Assembly: GCF_000423345.1 (NCBI RefSeq)
Contig: NZ_AUHU01000006.1
Span: 186,001-250,000 of the forward strand
Source: Marinimicrobium agarilyticum DSM 16975
Lineage (GTDB): Bacteria; Pseudomonadota; Gammaproteobacteria; Pseudomonadales; Cellvibrionaceae
Length of the DNA stretch: 64,000 bases
Reading direction: 5' to 3'
Positions within the stretch are counted from its first letter, which is position 1. Every line of letters starts with the position of its first letter. The notes below the pieces were generated by a model, which did no database searches, was not told the DNA's origin, and was given only the letters and a program-made list of their open reading frames with translations. Shown here piece by piece: positions 24,973 to 33,510 of the stretch. The position numbers and the translations under genes are program-made.

Positions 24973-25752
24973 ATGTGCGAACTGCTGGCCATGAGCGCCA
25001 ACACCCCTACCGACCTGTGTTTCAGCTTTACCGGCCTGACCCGCCGGGGCGGCGAAACCGGGCCCCACAAAGACGGCTGGGGCGTGGCCTTCTACGAGGG
25101 CAAAGGCGTGCGCTGTTTTCACGATGCCGGCGCCAGCGCTTCGTCGCGTATCGCCGAAGTGGTGCAGACTCACCCCATCAAAAGTGAAGTGGCCATTTGT
25201 CATATCCGTCAGGCCAATGTGGGCGCGGTCAGTCTGGCGAACACCCATCCGTTTACCCGGGAGCTCTGGGGCCGTTACTGGGTGTTTGCCCACAACGGCC
25301 AGCTGTCCGGTTTTTCACCCCAGCCCGGCTTCTACGAGCCGGTGGGTGACACCGACAGCGAAGCGCTGTTCTGCGATATGCTCAACCACTTGCGTCGGCA
25401 TTGCGACAGGCACGCCGCGACTGAAGACGTGATTCGCCAATTGGTCCAACTCGCCGGAAGTTACGCCCGTCGGGGCGTGTTCAACCTACTGTTGAGCAAT
25501 GGCGACTGGCTGTTCACCTACTGTTCCACCAAGATGGCCTGCATTACCCGCCGGGCGCCTTTCGGGCCCGCCCGATTGAAAGACGCGGATATGGTGGTGG
25601 ACTTCGAGTCGGAAACCACGCCCGATGACATTGTCAGCGTCATCGTAACCGAGCCGCTCACCAGCGATGAAATCTGGGACATCTACCGGCCCGGAGAATG
25701 GCGGTTGTGGCGCCGGGGCGAAGTGGTCATGGCACAAGCCCCCACTGAGTGA
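24973..25752 (+). CDS. Class II glutamine amidotransferase (YafJ-like)
   Basis: This 259-residue protein starts MCELLAMSA, so Cys2 can become the N-terminal nucleophile after removal of Met1, as in class II (Ntn) glutamine amidotransferases. GGETGPHKDGWGVAFYEG and the AHNGQLSG segment are further family motifs. Proteins of this YafJ type hydrolyse glutamine but their acceptor substrate is unknown. A TATAAT at 24927-24932 may be the -10 element. Confidence 0.85.
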   Translation: MCELLAMSANTPTDLCFSFTGLTRRGGETGPHKDGWGVAFYEGKGVRCFHDAGASASSRIAEVVQTHPIKSEVAICHIRQANVGAVSLANTHPFTRELWGRYWVFAHNGQLSGFSPQPGFYEPVGDTDSEALFCDMLNHLRRHCDRHAATEDVIRQLVQLAGSYARRGVFNLLLSNGDWLFTYCSTKMACITRRAPFGPARLKDADMVVDFESETTPDDIVSVIVTEPLTSDEIWDIYRPGEWRLWRRGEVVMAQAPTE

Positions 25753-25836
25753 GATTACCCACGGTGTCTTTCCGTCGATCACGCCGAAACAAGTGCTTAT
25801 ATCACTCAGCTCTTTACTTAAATCCAAACCATCTAA

Positions 25837-25859
25837 TAGATGTATTTTTAATACACCTT
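25837..25859. promoter_or_regulatory. NsrR-like box upstream of the SQR-like gene
   Basis: The 23-bp site matches 20 of 23 positions of the NsrR consensus AAGATG-YATTTNAAATR-CATCTT (I count N as a match). The inner part TGTATTTTTAATACA is an inverted repeat. It ends 43 bp before the start codon of the flavoprotein gene. Confidence 0.6.
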
Positions 25860-25902
25860 AATACTGATAAGCTTCCGTCTCGAATGGACAGGAGGCTGCC
25901 TC

Positions 25903-27132
25903 ATGACCCAACCCCGACATCACGACATTGTCATTATCGGCGGTGGCGCCGCCGGCACCAGCGTTGCCGCCTCGCTATTGCGCCAGCGTCCACAACTGGA
26001 CGTGGCGGTGATCGAACCGAGCGACACGCACTATTACCAGCCCGCCTTCACGCTGGTGGGCGGGGGCACCTATAAGCTGGAAGACACGGCCCGTCCGCAG
26101 GCCCAGACCCTGCCCGCAGGCGCCACCTGGATTCGCCAGGCGGTCAGTGCCCTGCACCCGGAGCAGCGGCGGGTCCGCCTGGACGATGGCGTTGACGTGC
26201 ACTATCAGACGCTGGTGGTCGCAGCGGGTATCGAGCTGAATTGGGCGGCTATTGAGGGGCTCCCAGAAGCACTCGGACACGGCGGTGTCTGCAGCAATTA
26301 CGCCCCCTCCCTCGCCCGTTACACCTGGCAGTGCATCGATACGCTCAAAGCAGGACGCGCCCTGTTCACGCAGCCGGCCACGCCGATCAAATGCGCCGGG
26401 GCACCGCAGAAAATTGCCTACCTGGCGGCGCATCAGTGGCAGAAACGTCAGCAGAGCCACCACATACTGGCCGAGTTCTACAGCGGCATGGGCGCGCTAT
26501 TCAGCGTACCGGACTTTGTTCCACATCTGCAGAATGTAGCCATTGACTACGGCATTGGTGTGAACCTAAAACACGACCTGATTCGGGTGGACGGCGAGCG
26601 ACATCTTGCGACCTTCAAGGTCACCGATCAGGACGATCAGTCCCATGAAATCGAAGTGCCCTACGACCTGTTGCACGTCACCCCGCCGCAGCGGGCGCCC
26701 CGGTTTGTGCGCGAAAGCGCACTGGCCAATGAGGGCGGCTGGCTGAGGGTGGACGCCCACACACTCCAGAACCCCGATTACCCGGAAGTGTTCTCTCTGG
26801 GCGATGCCAGCTCCCTGCCGACGTCGAAAACCGCCGCCGCGGTTCGCAAGCAGGCCCCGGTGCTGGTCGAAAATCTGCTGGCGCATCTGGACCACCAGCC
26901 TCGGAGCGCACACTATGACGGTTACACCTCCTGCCCGCTCGTGACCGGCTATGGCGAGGTGATGCTCGCCGAATTTACCTACGGCGGCACCGTTACCCCA
27001 ACGCTGCCACTGAATCCGTTCAAGCGCTCGCGCTTCTATTGGGTGGTAAAAAAGCACCTCCTACCGCCCTTCTACTGGGGTTATATGCTCAAGGGCAAAG
27101 AAGGCGACATTGCCCACAAAGTGCGGGCTTGA
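25903..27132 (+). CDS. SQR-like FAD-dependent oxidoreductase
   Basis: This 409-residue protein belongs to the sulfide:quinone oxidoreductase-like flavoproteins, which oxidise sulfide (or related sulfur compounds) and reduce quinone at the membrane. It has the FAD-binding DIVIIGGGAAGTSVAASL at the N-terminus, EPSDTHYYQPAFTLVGGG, a redox-type Cys in PIKCAGAPQK, and the second FAD motif VFSLGDASSLPTSKTAAAV. The C-terminal half ends in a hydrophobic/aromatic segment (FYWVVKKHLLPPFYWG) that could associate with the membrane. AGGAGG precedes the ATG. The NsrR-like box upstream suggests induction by NO. The sulfur reductase genes cysJI follow. Confidence 0.82.
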   Translation: MTQPRHHDIVIIGGGAAGTSVAASLLRQRPQLDVAVIEPSDTHYYQPAFTLVGGGTYKLEDTARPQAQTLPAGATWIRQAVSALHPEQRRVRLDDGVDVHYQTLVVAAGIELNWAAIEGLPEALGHGGVCSNYAPSLARYTWQCIDTLKAGRALFTQPATPIKCAGAPQKIAYLAAHQWQKRQQSHHILAEFYSGMGALFSVPDFVPHLQNVAIDYGIGVNLKHDLIRVDGERHLATFKVTDQDDQSHEIEVPYDLLHVTPPQRAPRFVRESALANEGGWLRVDAHTLQNPDYPEVFSLGDASSLPTSKTAAAVRKQAPVLVENLLAHLDHQPRSAHYDGYTSCPLVTGYGEVMLAEFTYGGTVTPTLPLNPFKRSRFYWVVKKHLLPPFYWGYMLKGKEGDIAHKVRA

Positions 27133-27274
27133 TCCGCGTCGCCCCCTGTTTCAGAGCCGTCGGTTCTTTGTTTAGTAAACATCGATCTAAGGACGGCGGT
27201 CTATATTCATTGAGTTTTTGTTAGCCTGCCCCACCATCAGTACCACGGGATTGAAAAAGGGAGCCCAACTGCGG

Positions 27275-29071
27275 ATGAATGCGTCCTTACCACCATCGCC
27301 ATTGAGCGATGCTCAACGACAACAGATCGACGCCCTGGCCCGGGAGCTCAATGAGCAGCAACTGGACTGGGTGCAAGGCTATCTGGCCGGGTACCGCGCC
27401 GCCCAGCAGTCCGCAGGAGCGGCGCCCTCGGCCACTCAGCCTCAGGGCGCCAAGCTGACGGTTCTGTTTGGTTCCCAGACCGGCAACGCCGAAACCCTGG
27501 CAGAGCGTCTGACCGAACAGGCGCGCGCAAAGGGGCTTGAGGTCGAATGCCTGGATATGAACGATTTTCCCGTCCGGCGTCTGAAAAAGGAGCAGCGCCT
27601 GGCGATCATCAGCTCCACCCACGGCGAAGGGGACCCACCGGACAATGCCCTGGGGCTGCACGAATACCTCCACGGCCGCAAAGCCCCCAAGCTACCCCAG
27701 CTTCAATACGCCGTCTTATCACTGGGTGACTCAAGCTATGAGCATTTCTGCCAGACCGGTATCGATTTCGATGAACGCCTGGCAGCGCTGGGTGGCAAAC
27801 GCCTCACGAAGCGGGTCGATTGCGATGTGGACTTTGACGAACCCGCGGACCAGTGGATCACCGCGTTGCTGGATCAGCTCTCCAGCGAACAGCCGGGGGG
27901 AGAACCCGGCCCATCACCAACAACTCCCCCCGCCAGTGTCTCCCAACCGCAAAGTCAGTACGACCGCAAGCACCCTTTTTCCGCACCGCTGTTGGACCGG
28001 GTGAGGTTGAATGGGCGGGGCTCGGGCAAGTCGGTGCACCACATTGAGCTGTCTTTGGAAGACTCGGGCCTGAGCTATACTCCAGGCGACTCTCTGGGCG
28101 TTTATGCCCAGAACGACCCCAGATTGGTGGAGCAGCTTCTGGCGCAAGCCGGCCTTGATGGCGAGCAAATCGTCACACTCAAAGACGAGTCCCTGACGCT
28201 TGCCCAGGCCCTGCAACATCATCTGGAGCTGACGCGCCTGACGCCACCGACGGTGCAACAATGGGCAAAACTGAGCGAGTCCTCCGAACTCCATACCTTG
28301 ACAGAAAACAAACGCGAACTGATTCAATGGCTGCACGGTCGGGACCTGCTGGATCTATTGCAGAGCTTTCCGATCGAGGGACTGGATGCGCAAACCCTGG
28401 TGGACCACCTGCGCCGGTTGCCGCCGCGCCTCTACTCCATCGCCTCCAGCCAGGCCGCGGTGGAAGATGAAGTGCACCTGACGGTCGCCGCTGTGCGTTA
28501 CGAGCAACGAGAGCGCGAACGCGAAGGCGTGGGGTCCACCTGGCTGGCGGACCGGCTGACACTGGACGACAATGCGCCGGTATTCATCGACCGGAACAAA
28601 AACTTCCGTCTGCCGGAGAACGGCGAGACACCCATCGTCATGATCGGTCCCGGCACGGGCATAGCGCCTTTCCGGGCGTTTATGCAGGAGCGTGAAGCGC
28701 TGGAGCAGCCGGGTAAAAACTGGTTGTTTTTCGGCGACCGCCGTTTTCGCACGGATTTTCTCTACCAGCGTGAATGGCTACAGTGGCGAAAGCAGGGGCT
28801 CCTCCACCGGCTGGATGTGGCCTTCTCGCGGGACGGCCCGGAGAAGGTGTACGTGCAACATCGCATTCGCGAAGCCGGCGGCGAACTCTGGCGCTGGCTG
28901 GAAGAAGGGGCGCACGTTTACGTCTGCGGTGATGCCAACGCCATGGCGCCGGATGTGCACGAAGCGCTGATCGATGTGGTGGCCAGCCAGGGCCACAGAA
29001 GTCGGGAAAACGCCGAGCAATACCTGCGTGAGATGACTCGAGACAAACGCTACCAACGGGATGTGTACTGA
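27275..29071 (+). CDS. cysJ: Sulfite reductase flavoprotein subunit CysJ
   Basis: CysJ moves electrons from NADPH through FAD and FMN to CysI for assimilatory sulfite reduction. The 598-residue chain has an N-terminal flavodoxin domain (about 60-200, LFGSQTGNAETLAERL), a linker, a FAD-binding domain (RLYSIASSQ) and the NADPH domain (MIGPGTGIAPFRAFMQER), ending in the typical Tyr. The ATG at 27275 gives the family N-terminus; an upstream start would add 19 residues. The stop overlaps the cysI start by one base. Confidence 0.94.
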   Translation: MNASLPPSPLSDAQRQQIDALARELNEQQLDWVQGYLAGYRAAQQSAGAAPSATQPQGAKLTVLFGSQTGNAETLAERLTEQARAKGLEVECLDMNDFPVRRLKKEQRLAIISSTHGEGDPPDNALGLHEYLHGRKAPKLPQLQYAVLSLGDSSYEHFCQTGIDFDERLAALGGKRLTKRVDCDVDFDEPADQWITALLDQLSSEQPGGEPGPSPTTPPASVSQPQSQYDRKHPFSAPLLDRVRLNGRGSGKSVHHIELSLEDSGLSYTPGDSLGVYAQNDPRLVEQLLAQAGLDGEQIVTLKDESLTLAQALQHHLELTRLTPPTVQQWAKLSESSELHTLTENKRELIQWLHGRDLLDLLQSFPIEGLDAQTLVDHLRRLPPRLYSIASSQAAVEDEVHLTVAAVRYEQREREREGVGSTWLADRLTLDDNAPVFIDRNKNFRLPENGETPIVMIGPGTGIAPFRAFMQEREALEQPGKNWLFFGDRRFRTDFLYQREWLQWRKQGLLHRLDVAFSRDGPEKVYVQHRIREAGGELWRWLEEGAHVYVCGDANAMAPDVHEALIDVVASQGHRSRENAEQYLREMTRDKRYQRDVY

Positions 29072-30774
29072 TGAGTGAATCACTACCGGAAGCCGAACAG
29101 ATCAAACGCGAGAGCCGTTACCTGCGGGGCAGCCTGCGCGAATCTCTGGCCGACAAAGCCACAGGCGCGCTGCGCGAGGAAGATACCCACCTGAGCAAGT
29201 TCCACGGTCTCTACCAGCAGGACGACCGGGACCTGCGCGAAGAGCGGCGCCAGCAGAAGCTCGAACCGCACTTTCAGTTTATGCTGCGCCTGCGTCTGCC
29301 CGGCGGCGTGGTCACCCCCCAACAGTGGTGGGGACTGGACCGCATCGCGGACGAGTACGCCGACGGCAGCCTGCGCTTAACGACCCGACAGACGTTTCAG
29401 TTTCACCGCGTCTTTAAAGAGGACCTGCCGTCCCTGATTCAGGACCTCGATGTACTCGGGCTGGACAGTCGCGGTGCCTGTGGCGATGTGAATCGCAACG
29501 TCGTGACCAACGTCAACCCGCACCTGTCCGCCAGCCACCAGACCGTGTATGAGGCTGCCGTACAGATCAGCGAACGCTTGAACTGGCGCTCGGCCGCCTA
29601 TGAAGAGGTCTGGCTGAACCAGCCGGCAAAGCAGACCGACGACGAAGAGGAGCCCTTCTACACGCACCGCTACCTGCCCCGGAAATTTAAAGTGGCCATC
29701 GCTCTGCCCCCGCACAACGACTGCGATGTGCTGGCCAACGACATCGGCCTGATCGCGATTGAGGAAAACGGCAAGGTCATCGGCTACAACATTGCTGTAG
29801 GCGGCGGCATGGGCATGACCTACGGCGACCGGGCCACCTATCCACGCCTGGCCACCCCCGTCGGGTTTGTACCCGCCGATCAGGTGGTGGACGCCTGTGA
29901 AGCCATTGTCGCCATTCAGCGCGATCACGGTTGCCGTACCAACCGGGCTCACGCGCGCTTCAAGTACACTCTGGACGACCATGGGCTGGACTGGTTCAAG
30001 GAACAGTTTGCGCAGGTCCACGGCCAGCCCCTCGAAGACCTGCGGGATTACACTCTGACCGACAGCGGCGATCGCTTTGGCTGGACCGAAGACGACAAGG
30101 GCTTCCACCACCTCACCCTGTGCATTCCCAGCGGGCGCATTCGCGACTTCGAGCATCTCAAACTGCGCACGGCTCTACACGACATCGCCAAAATTCACTC
30201 GGGCGAGTTCCGCATTACCTGCAACCAGAACCTGATCATTGCCCGGGTCAGCGCCGAAGAGCGCGCGGCCATTCAGGAACGGGTGGATCATTACGCACTG
30301 GATGACGGAAGCCGGAGCACACCGCTGGCCCGCAACGCCATCTCTTGCGTGGCCTTTCCCACCTGCGGGCTGGCCATGGCCGAATCCGAACGCTACCTGC
30401 CCGAGCTGACCGGGAAAATCCACGCACTGATGGAAGCGGCCGGCATTGGGCAGGACACCATTCATCTGCGCGTCTCCGGTTGCCCCAACGGCTGCGCCCG
30501 CCCCTACCTGGGGGAGATCGCGCTCACGGGCAAAGCGCCGGGCAAGTACAACCTTTTTCTGGGCGCCGACACCGGAGGCCAACGCCTGAACCGACTCTAC
30601 CGGGAGAATATTGATGAAAGCCAGATTCTGACCGACCTGAAACCGCTACTGGAACGTTATGCCCAAGAGCGGGAAGCCGACGAGGGCTTTGGCGATTTTC
30701 TGTATCGAGACGGCGTTCTGAGCGCCCACGCCGGCTCTGAGGACTTTCACCAGCCGCTGATTGCCCAGGGTTAA
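29071..30774 (+). CDS. cysI: Sulfite reductase hemoprotein subunit CysI
   Basis: CysI reduces sulfite to sulfide at a coupled siroheme-[4Fe-4S] centre. The 567-residue length is usual. The four cluster cysteines are present in CVAFPTCGLAMAESE and SGCPNGCARPYLGE, together with the siroheme repeats (RLTTRQTFQFHRV). It is translationally coupled to cysJ. The sulfide made here is used for cysteine synthesis; the SQR-like gene just upstream may deal with excess sulfide. Confidence 0.95.
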   Translation: MSESLPEAEQIKRESRYLRGSLRESLADKATGALREEDTHLSKFHGLYQQDDRDLREERRQQKLEPHFQFMLRLRLPGGVVTPQQWWGLDRIADEYADGSLRLTTRQTFQFHRVFKEDLPSLIQDLDVLGLDSRGACGDVNRNVVTNVNPHLSASHQTVYEAAVQISERLNWRSAAYEEVWLNQPAKQTDDEEEPFYTHRYLPRKFKVAIALPPHNDCDVLANDIGLIAIEENGKVIGYNIAVGGGMGMTYGDRATYPRLATPVGFVPADQVVDACEAIVAIQRDHGCRTNRAHARFKYTLDDHGLDWFKEQFAQVHGQPLEDLRDYTLTDSGDRFGWTEDDKGFHHLTLCIPSGRIRDFEHLKLRTALHDIAKIHSGEFRITCNQNLIIARVSAEERAAIQERVDHYALDDGSRSTPLARNAISCVAFPTCGLAMAESERYLPELTGKIHALMEAAGIGQDTIHLRVSGCPNGCARPYLGEIALTGKAPGKYNLFLGADTGGQRLNRLYRENIDESQILTDLKPLLERYAQEREADEGFGDFLYRDGVLSAHAGSEDFHQPLIAQG

Positions 30775-30843
30775 ACCCCGGGCCTCCTTCGGGCGCAGTG
30801 AGTAAAGCGCTCACCCGTCGACAGGACTTGAGGCGCATTGGCG

Positions 30844-32442
30844 TCACTGGGGTTTGGCCTCCCCCTCTGAGCCCTGGTCCGCATCCAGTGATGCCTCCCG
30901 CTCACTGTTGTCCAGCAGGCGCTGTATACGTTCGCGCATAATCGCTTCGTGCAGTTCCATCTGGCGCTGTTCGTTGCGAAGGGACTTGAGCAGCGAGGCG
31001 GCCATAAACACCATCAAAATCATGAAAGGAAAGGCCGCCACAATCGATACAGTCTGCAGGGCACTCAAGCCGCCGCTGAGCAGAAGCACGCCCGCCACCA
31101 ATACTTGAATGACACCCCAGGTAAGACGCATCGGTCGACTCGGAGAAAGCACACCCCGACTGGTAAACATGCCCAAGACAAAGGTGGCGGAGTTGGCTGA
31201 GGTAATCACAAACAACACAATCAGTACCAACATCAACGCACTGATCCAGCCGACCGCCGGCAAGTGCTCCAGCATCTGAAACAGTGCCGAACTCATTTCC
31301 CGACTGACGGCATCCCCCAGGGCGGCCCCTTCGAAGAGCTCAAAATAAAGCGAGGCGCCGCCGAACGTGGCAAACCAGACCGTGCTCAGCAGCACCGGCA
31401 TACCGATGACACCCACCACAAATTCCCGAATCGTCCGCCCGCGAGAAATACGGGCAATAAAGCTGCCCACAAACGGCGCCCAGGAAAGCCCCCACGCCCA
31501 ATAGAAAATCGTCCAGCGCGCGACCCAGTCCTCTCCGGTGTAGGGGGACATGACCAGGCTCATACCGATCATGTTGGAGAAGTAGTCGCCGATGGCATTG
31601 GTCATTGCCGCCGTAATAAAGTCCGTGGGCCCCGCAAAGAAAACAAACACCAGGATCACGGCCGCGAGGAGCATATTGGCGTCGCTTACGTAGCGTACGC
31701 CACTCTCCAACGGCGCCAGGGCGCAGAGCAGAAAAATGATTGCCACGCCCCCCAAAATGGCTAGCTGAGGTGCTACACCGAAACTCACCCCAAACACTGA
31801 GCCCAAACCGCTGTTGATCTGAATAATGCCCAGGCCGAGCGTAGTCGCCACACCAAACACCGTAGAAACCACCGCCAATACATTGATGGCATGCCCCCAA
31901 CCACCATCGACATGGCCACCCAGACTGGAGCGGAAGGTTTCACTGATCAGCCCGGGGCGCTGTTGGCGAAAGCGCACATAGGCAATGGCAAGGCCCACCA
32001 CGGCAAAGTTGGCCCATTGATGAAACCCCCAGTGAAACAACGAATACTGCATGGCCAGTTCCGCCGCCTGGGGCGTGCGGCCCTCAACCATCCCGAGGGG
32101 CGGGCTGACATAGTGAGTCATGGGTTCGGCAACCCCCCAAAACACGAGCCCGACCCCCATGCCAGCGGAGAAGATCATTCCGAGCCACGTCGGATATGAG
32201 AATTCCGGCGCCTCACCATCGGCCCCCAGGCGAATACGTCCGCTGTCGCTGACTCCAAGCGCCAGACAGAACACCAAGAAACCGGTGGTCACAAACAGGT
32301 AAAGCCAGCCGAAATGACGGGTGGTAAAGTCGAGAGCCCACCGGGAGCCCGCGGCAAGCTGCTCCGGCCAAAAAATACCGAGCGCCACAAAGGCCCCGAG
32401 CAGGAGCACTGACAGATAAAAAACCCAACCCGGTCTGTTCAT
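30844..32442 (-). CDS. BCCT-family betaine/choline/carnitine transporter
   Basis: This 532-residue inner-membrane protein has the 12 membrane segments of the BCCT family, which import quaternary ammonium compatible solutes with sodium or protons. The glycine stretch GMGVGLVFWGVAEPM and the tryptophan-rich WTIFYWAWGLSWAPFVG are family hallmarks. The ATG at 32442 has CAGGAG upstream, though 12 bases away; a GTG at 32490 would extend the protein. The C-terminal hydrophilic tail is charged, as in osmosensing members. It converges with cysI. Confidence 0.9.
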   Translation of the reverse strand: MNRPGWVFYLSVLLLGAFVALGIFWPEQLAAGSRWALDFTTRHFGWLYLFVTTGFLVFCLALGVSDSGRIRLGADGEAPEFSYPTWLGMIFSAGMGVGLVFWGVAEPMTHYVSPPLGMVEGRTPQAAELAMQYSLFHWGFHQWANFAVVGLAIAYVRFRQQRPGLISETFRSSLGGHVDGGWGHAINVLAVVSTVFGVATTLGLGIIQINSGLGSVFGVSFGVAPQLAILGGVAIIFLLCALAPLESGVRYVSDANMLLAAVILVFVFFAGPTDFITAAMTNAIGDYFSNMIGMSLVMSPYTGEDWVARWTIFYWAWGLSWAPFVGSFIARISRGRTIREFVVGVIGMPVLLSTVWFATFGGASLYFELFEGAALGDAVSREMSSALFQMLEHLPAVGWISALMLVLIVLFVITSANSATFVLGMFTSRGVLSPSRPMRLTWGVIQVLVAGVLLLSGGLSALQTVSIVAAFPFMILMVFMAASLLKSLRNEQRQMELHEAIMRERIQRLLDNSEREASLDADQGSEGEAKPQ

Positions 32443-32644
32443 ATGAAATAGCCACTCCTGTTCGCCATTGTTTGAGACCCAAGGACTCACTTTCGCAAGC
32501 CTTTAAGCCAAGTGGTTGATTCCAGAACAAAAATACAACAAGACAAAGTGCATCAGGGCTCTCACTCTGGAACCCTGAGAGTGCCAGCAGTCTCACGTCA
32601 TCTCAACCACAATGAATATTCGCGCAAACAGCAAAAGAAATGCA

Positions 32645-32672
32645 TTGACAGTCGGTTTAAAGCCTGTACTAT
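32645..32672 (+). promoter_or_regulatory. Sigma-70-type promoter of the cold-shock gene
   Basis: TTGACA (32645-32650) and TACTAT (32667-32672) are spaced by 16 bp. Transcription from here would give a 5' leader of about 160 nt, as usual for cold-shock genes whose long leader mediates temperature control. The rest of the 396-bp spacer to the BCCT gene shows nothing else I can name. Confidence 0.65.
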
Positions 32673-32838
32673 AGGTCGTGTTAGGAAGTTCTGATTTATA
32701 TTGTAAAAACCTGTTCGATCCCTGCCAGTAGTTAGCCACTCAGTAGCACGTAATCGTCCTGTCTTTTTAAGTAATAGAATCTTTCCAGCAGCACCGGTCC
32801 ATCTGGACCAACATCAATAGTTTATTATAGGTACGATT

Positions 32839-33039
32839 ATGTCTACAGGCACAGTTAAGTGGTTTAACGAAGCAAAAGGTTTTGGTTTTATTGAGCAAGA
32901 GTCTGGTGCAGACGTTTTTGCTCACTTCAGCGCCATTGTCGGTTCAGGCTTCAAAACCCTGGCCGAAGGCCAAGCGGTCAGCTTCGATGTGACTCAAGGC
33001 CAGAAAGGTCTTCAGGCCGAGAACATTCAAGCTATCTAA
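32839..33039 (+). CDS. Cold-shock protein (CspA family)
   Basis: This 66-residue protein is a single cold-shock domain that binds single-stranded RNA and DNA. It has RNP1 KGFGFI and RNP2 DVFAHFS motifs in [15 protein letters not shown] and [12 protein letters not shown]. Length is slightly below E. coli CspA (70). A long leader and a strong intrinsic terminator bracket the gene, so it is monocistronic. Confidence 0.95.
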   Translation: MSTGTVKWFNEAKGFGFIEQESGADVFAHFSAIVGSGFKTLAEGQAVSFDVTQGQKGLQAENIQAI

Positions 33040-33092
33040 GCAATTATTTGCCCGCATAGTTTTGAATTCAGCGCTCCGGCGCTGAGGTTCTG

Positions 33093-33125
33093 AAAAAGCG
33101 GCTCCCTAAGGGAGCCGCTTTTTTT
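33093..33125 (+). terminator. Intrinsic terminator after the cold-shock gene
   Basis: A 10-bp stem (33097-33106 with 33110-33119) with a 3-base loop is flanked by an A-run and followed by seven T residues (33119-33125). It can act in both directions, since A-rich sequence precedes the stem. Confidence 0.92.
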
Positions 33126-33164
33126 ATGTGTGAAGCGCTTGAAACAAACTTTGGTCTGGACGGC

Positions 33165-33371
33165 TCATGGGTTGTCTCGCGGCTCCCCCCGATCGCACTT
33201 TTTACAATCGAGTGGTTCGCCGAGCATAGCCACTCGTCCCATTTCGGTGAGCACCCAGGGGCGTTCCACCCAAGGCGGTTTGTGACGCACGTGCTGATTG
33301 TGGCCACAGCTCAGCTCCGCCACCCAGTGATCTTCTTCGTCTTTGTGATATCCGGTAATCGGCTGTTGCAC
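33165..33371 (-). CDS. DUF3565 small cysteine-rich protein
   Basis: This 68-residue protein resembles the DUF3565 family, with QQPITGYHKDEEDHWVAEL, SCGHNQHVRHKPPW and RPWVLTEMGR and a final CKKC pair. The Cys-Gly-His and Cys-x2-Cys groups could bind zinc. A GTG at 33371 is the likely start, with GGGGAGGA about 12 nt upstream. The longer open frame upstream overlaps nothing recognisable. It lies 139 nt after the FG-GAP cytochrome on the same strand. The function of the family is not known to me. Confidence 0.78.
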   Translation of the reverse strand: MQQPITGYHKDEEDHWVAELSCGHNQHVRHKPPWVERPWVLTEMGRVAMLGEPLDCKKCDRGEPRDNP

Positions 33372-33510
33372 GTTCCGCTTTATCCTCCCCGCATTTTTCC
33401 ATACGCCAATTGTGAGCCGTTCGGCGCCCGATGTGATTGAACGCCTCAATGGGATGGAGCCCTCAATGCCGACTCGCGCGGTCGCCGGTTCTGTCGAACG
33501 GCCCGTTACT

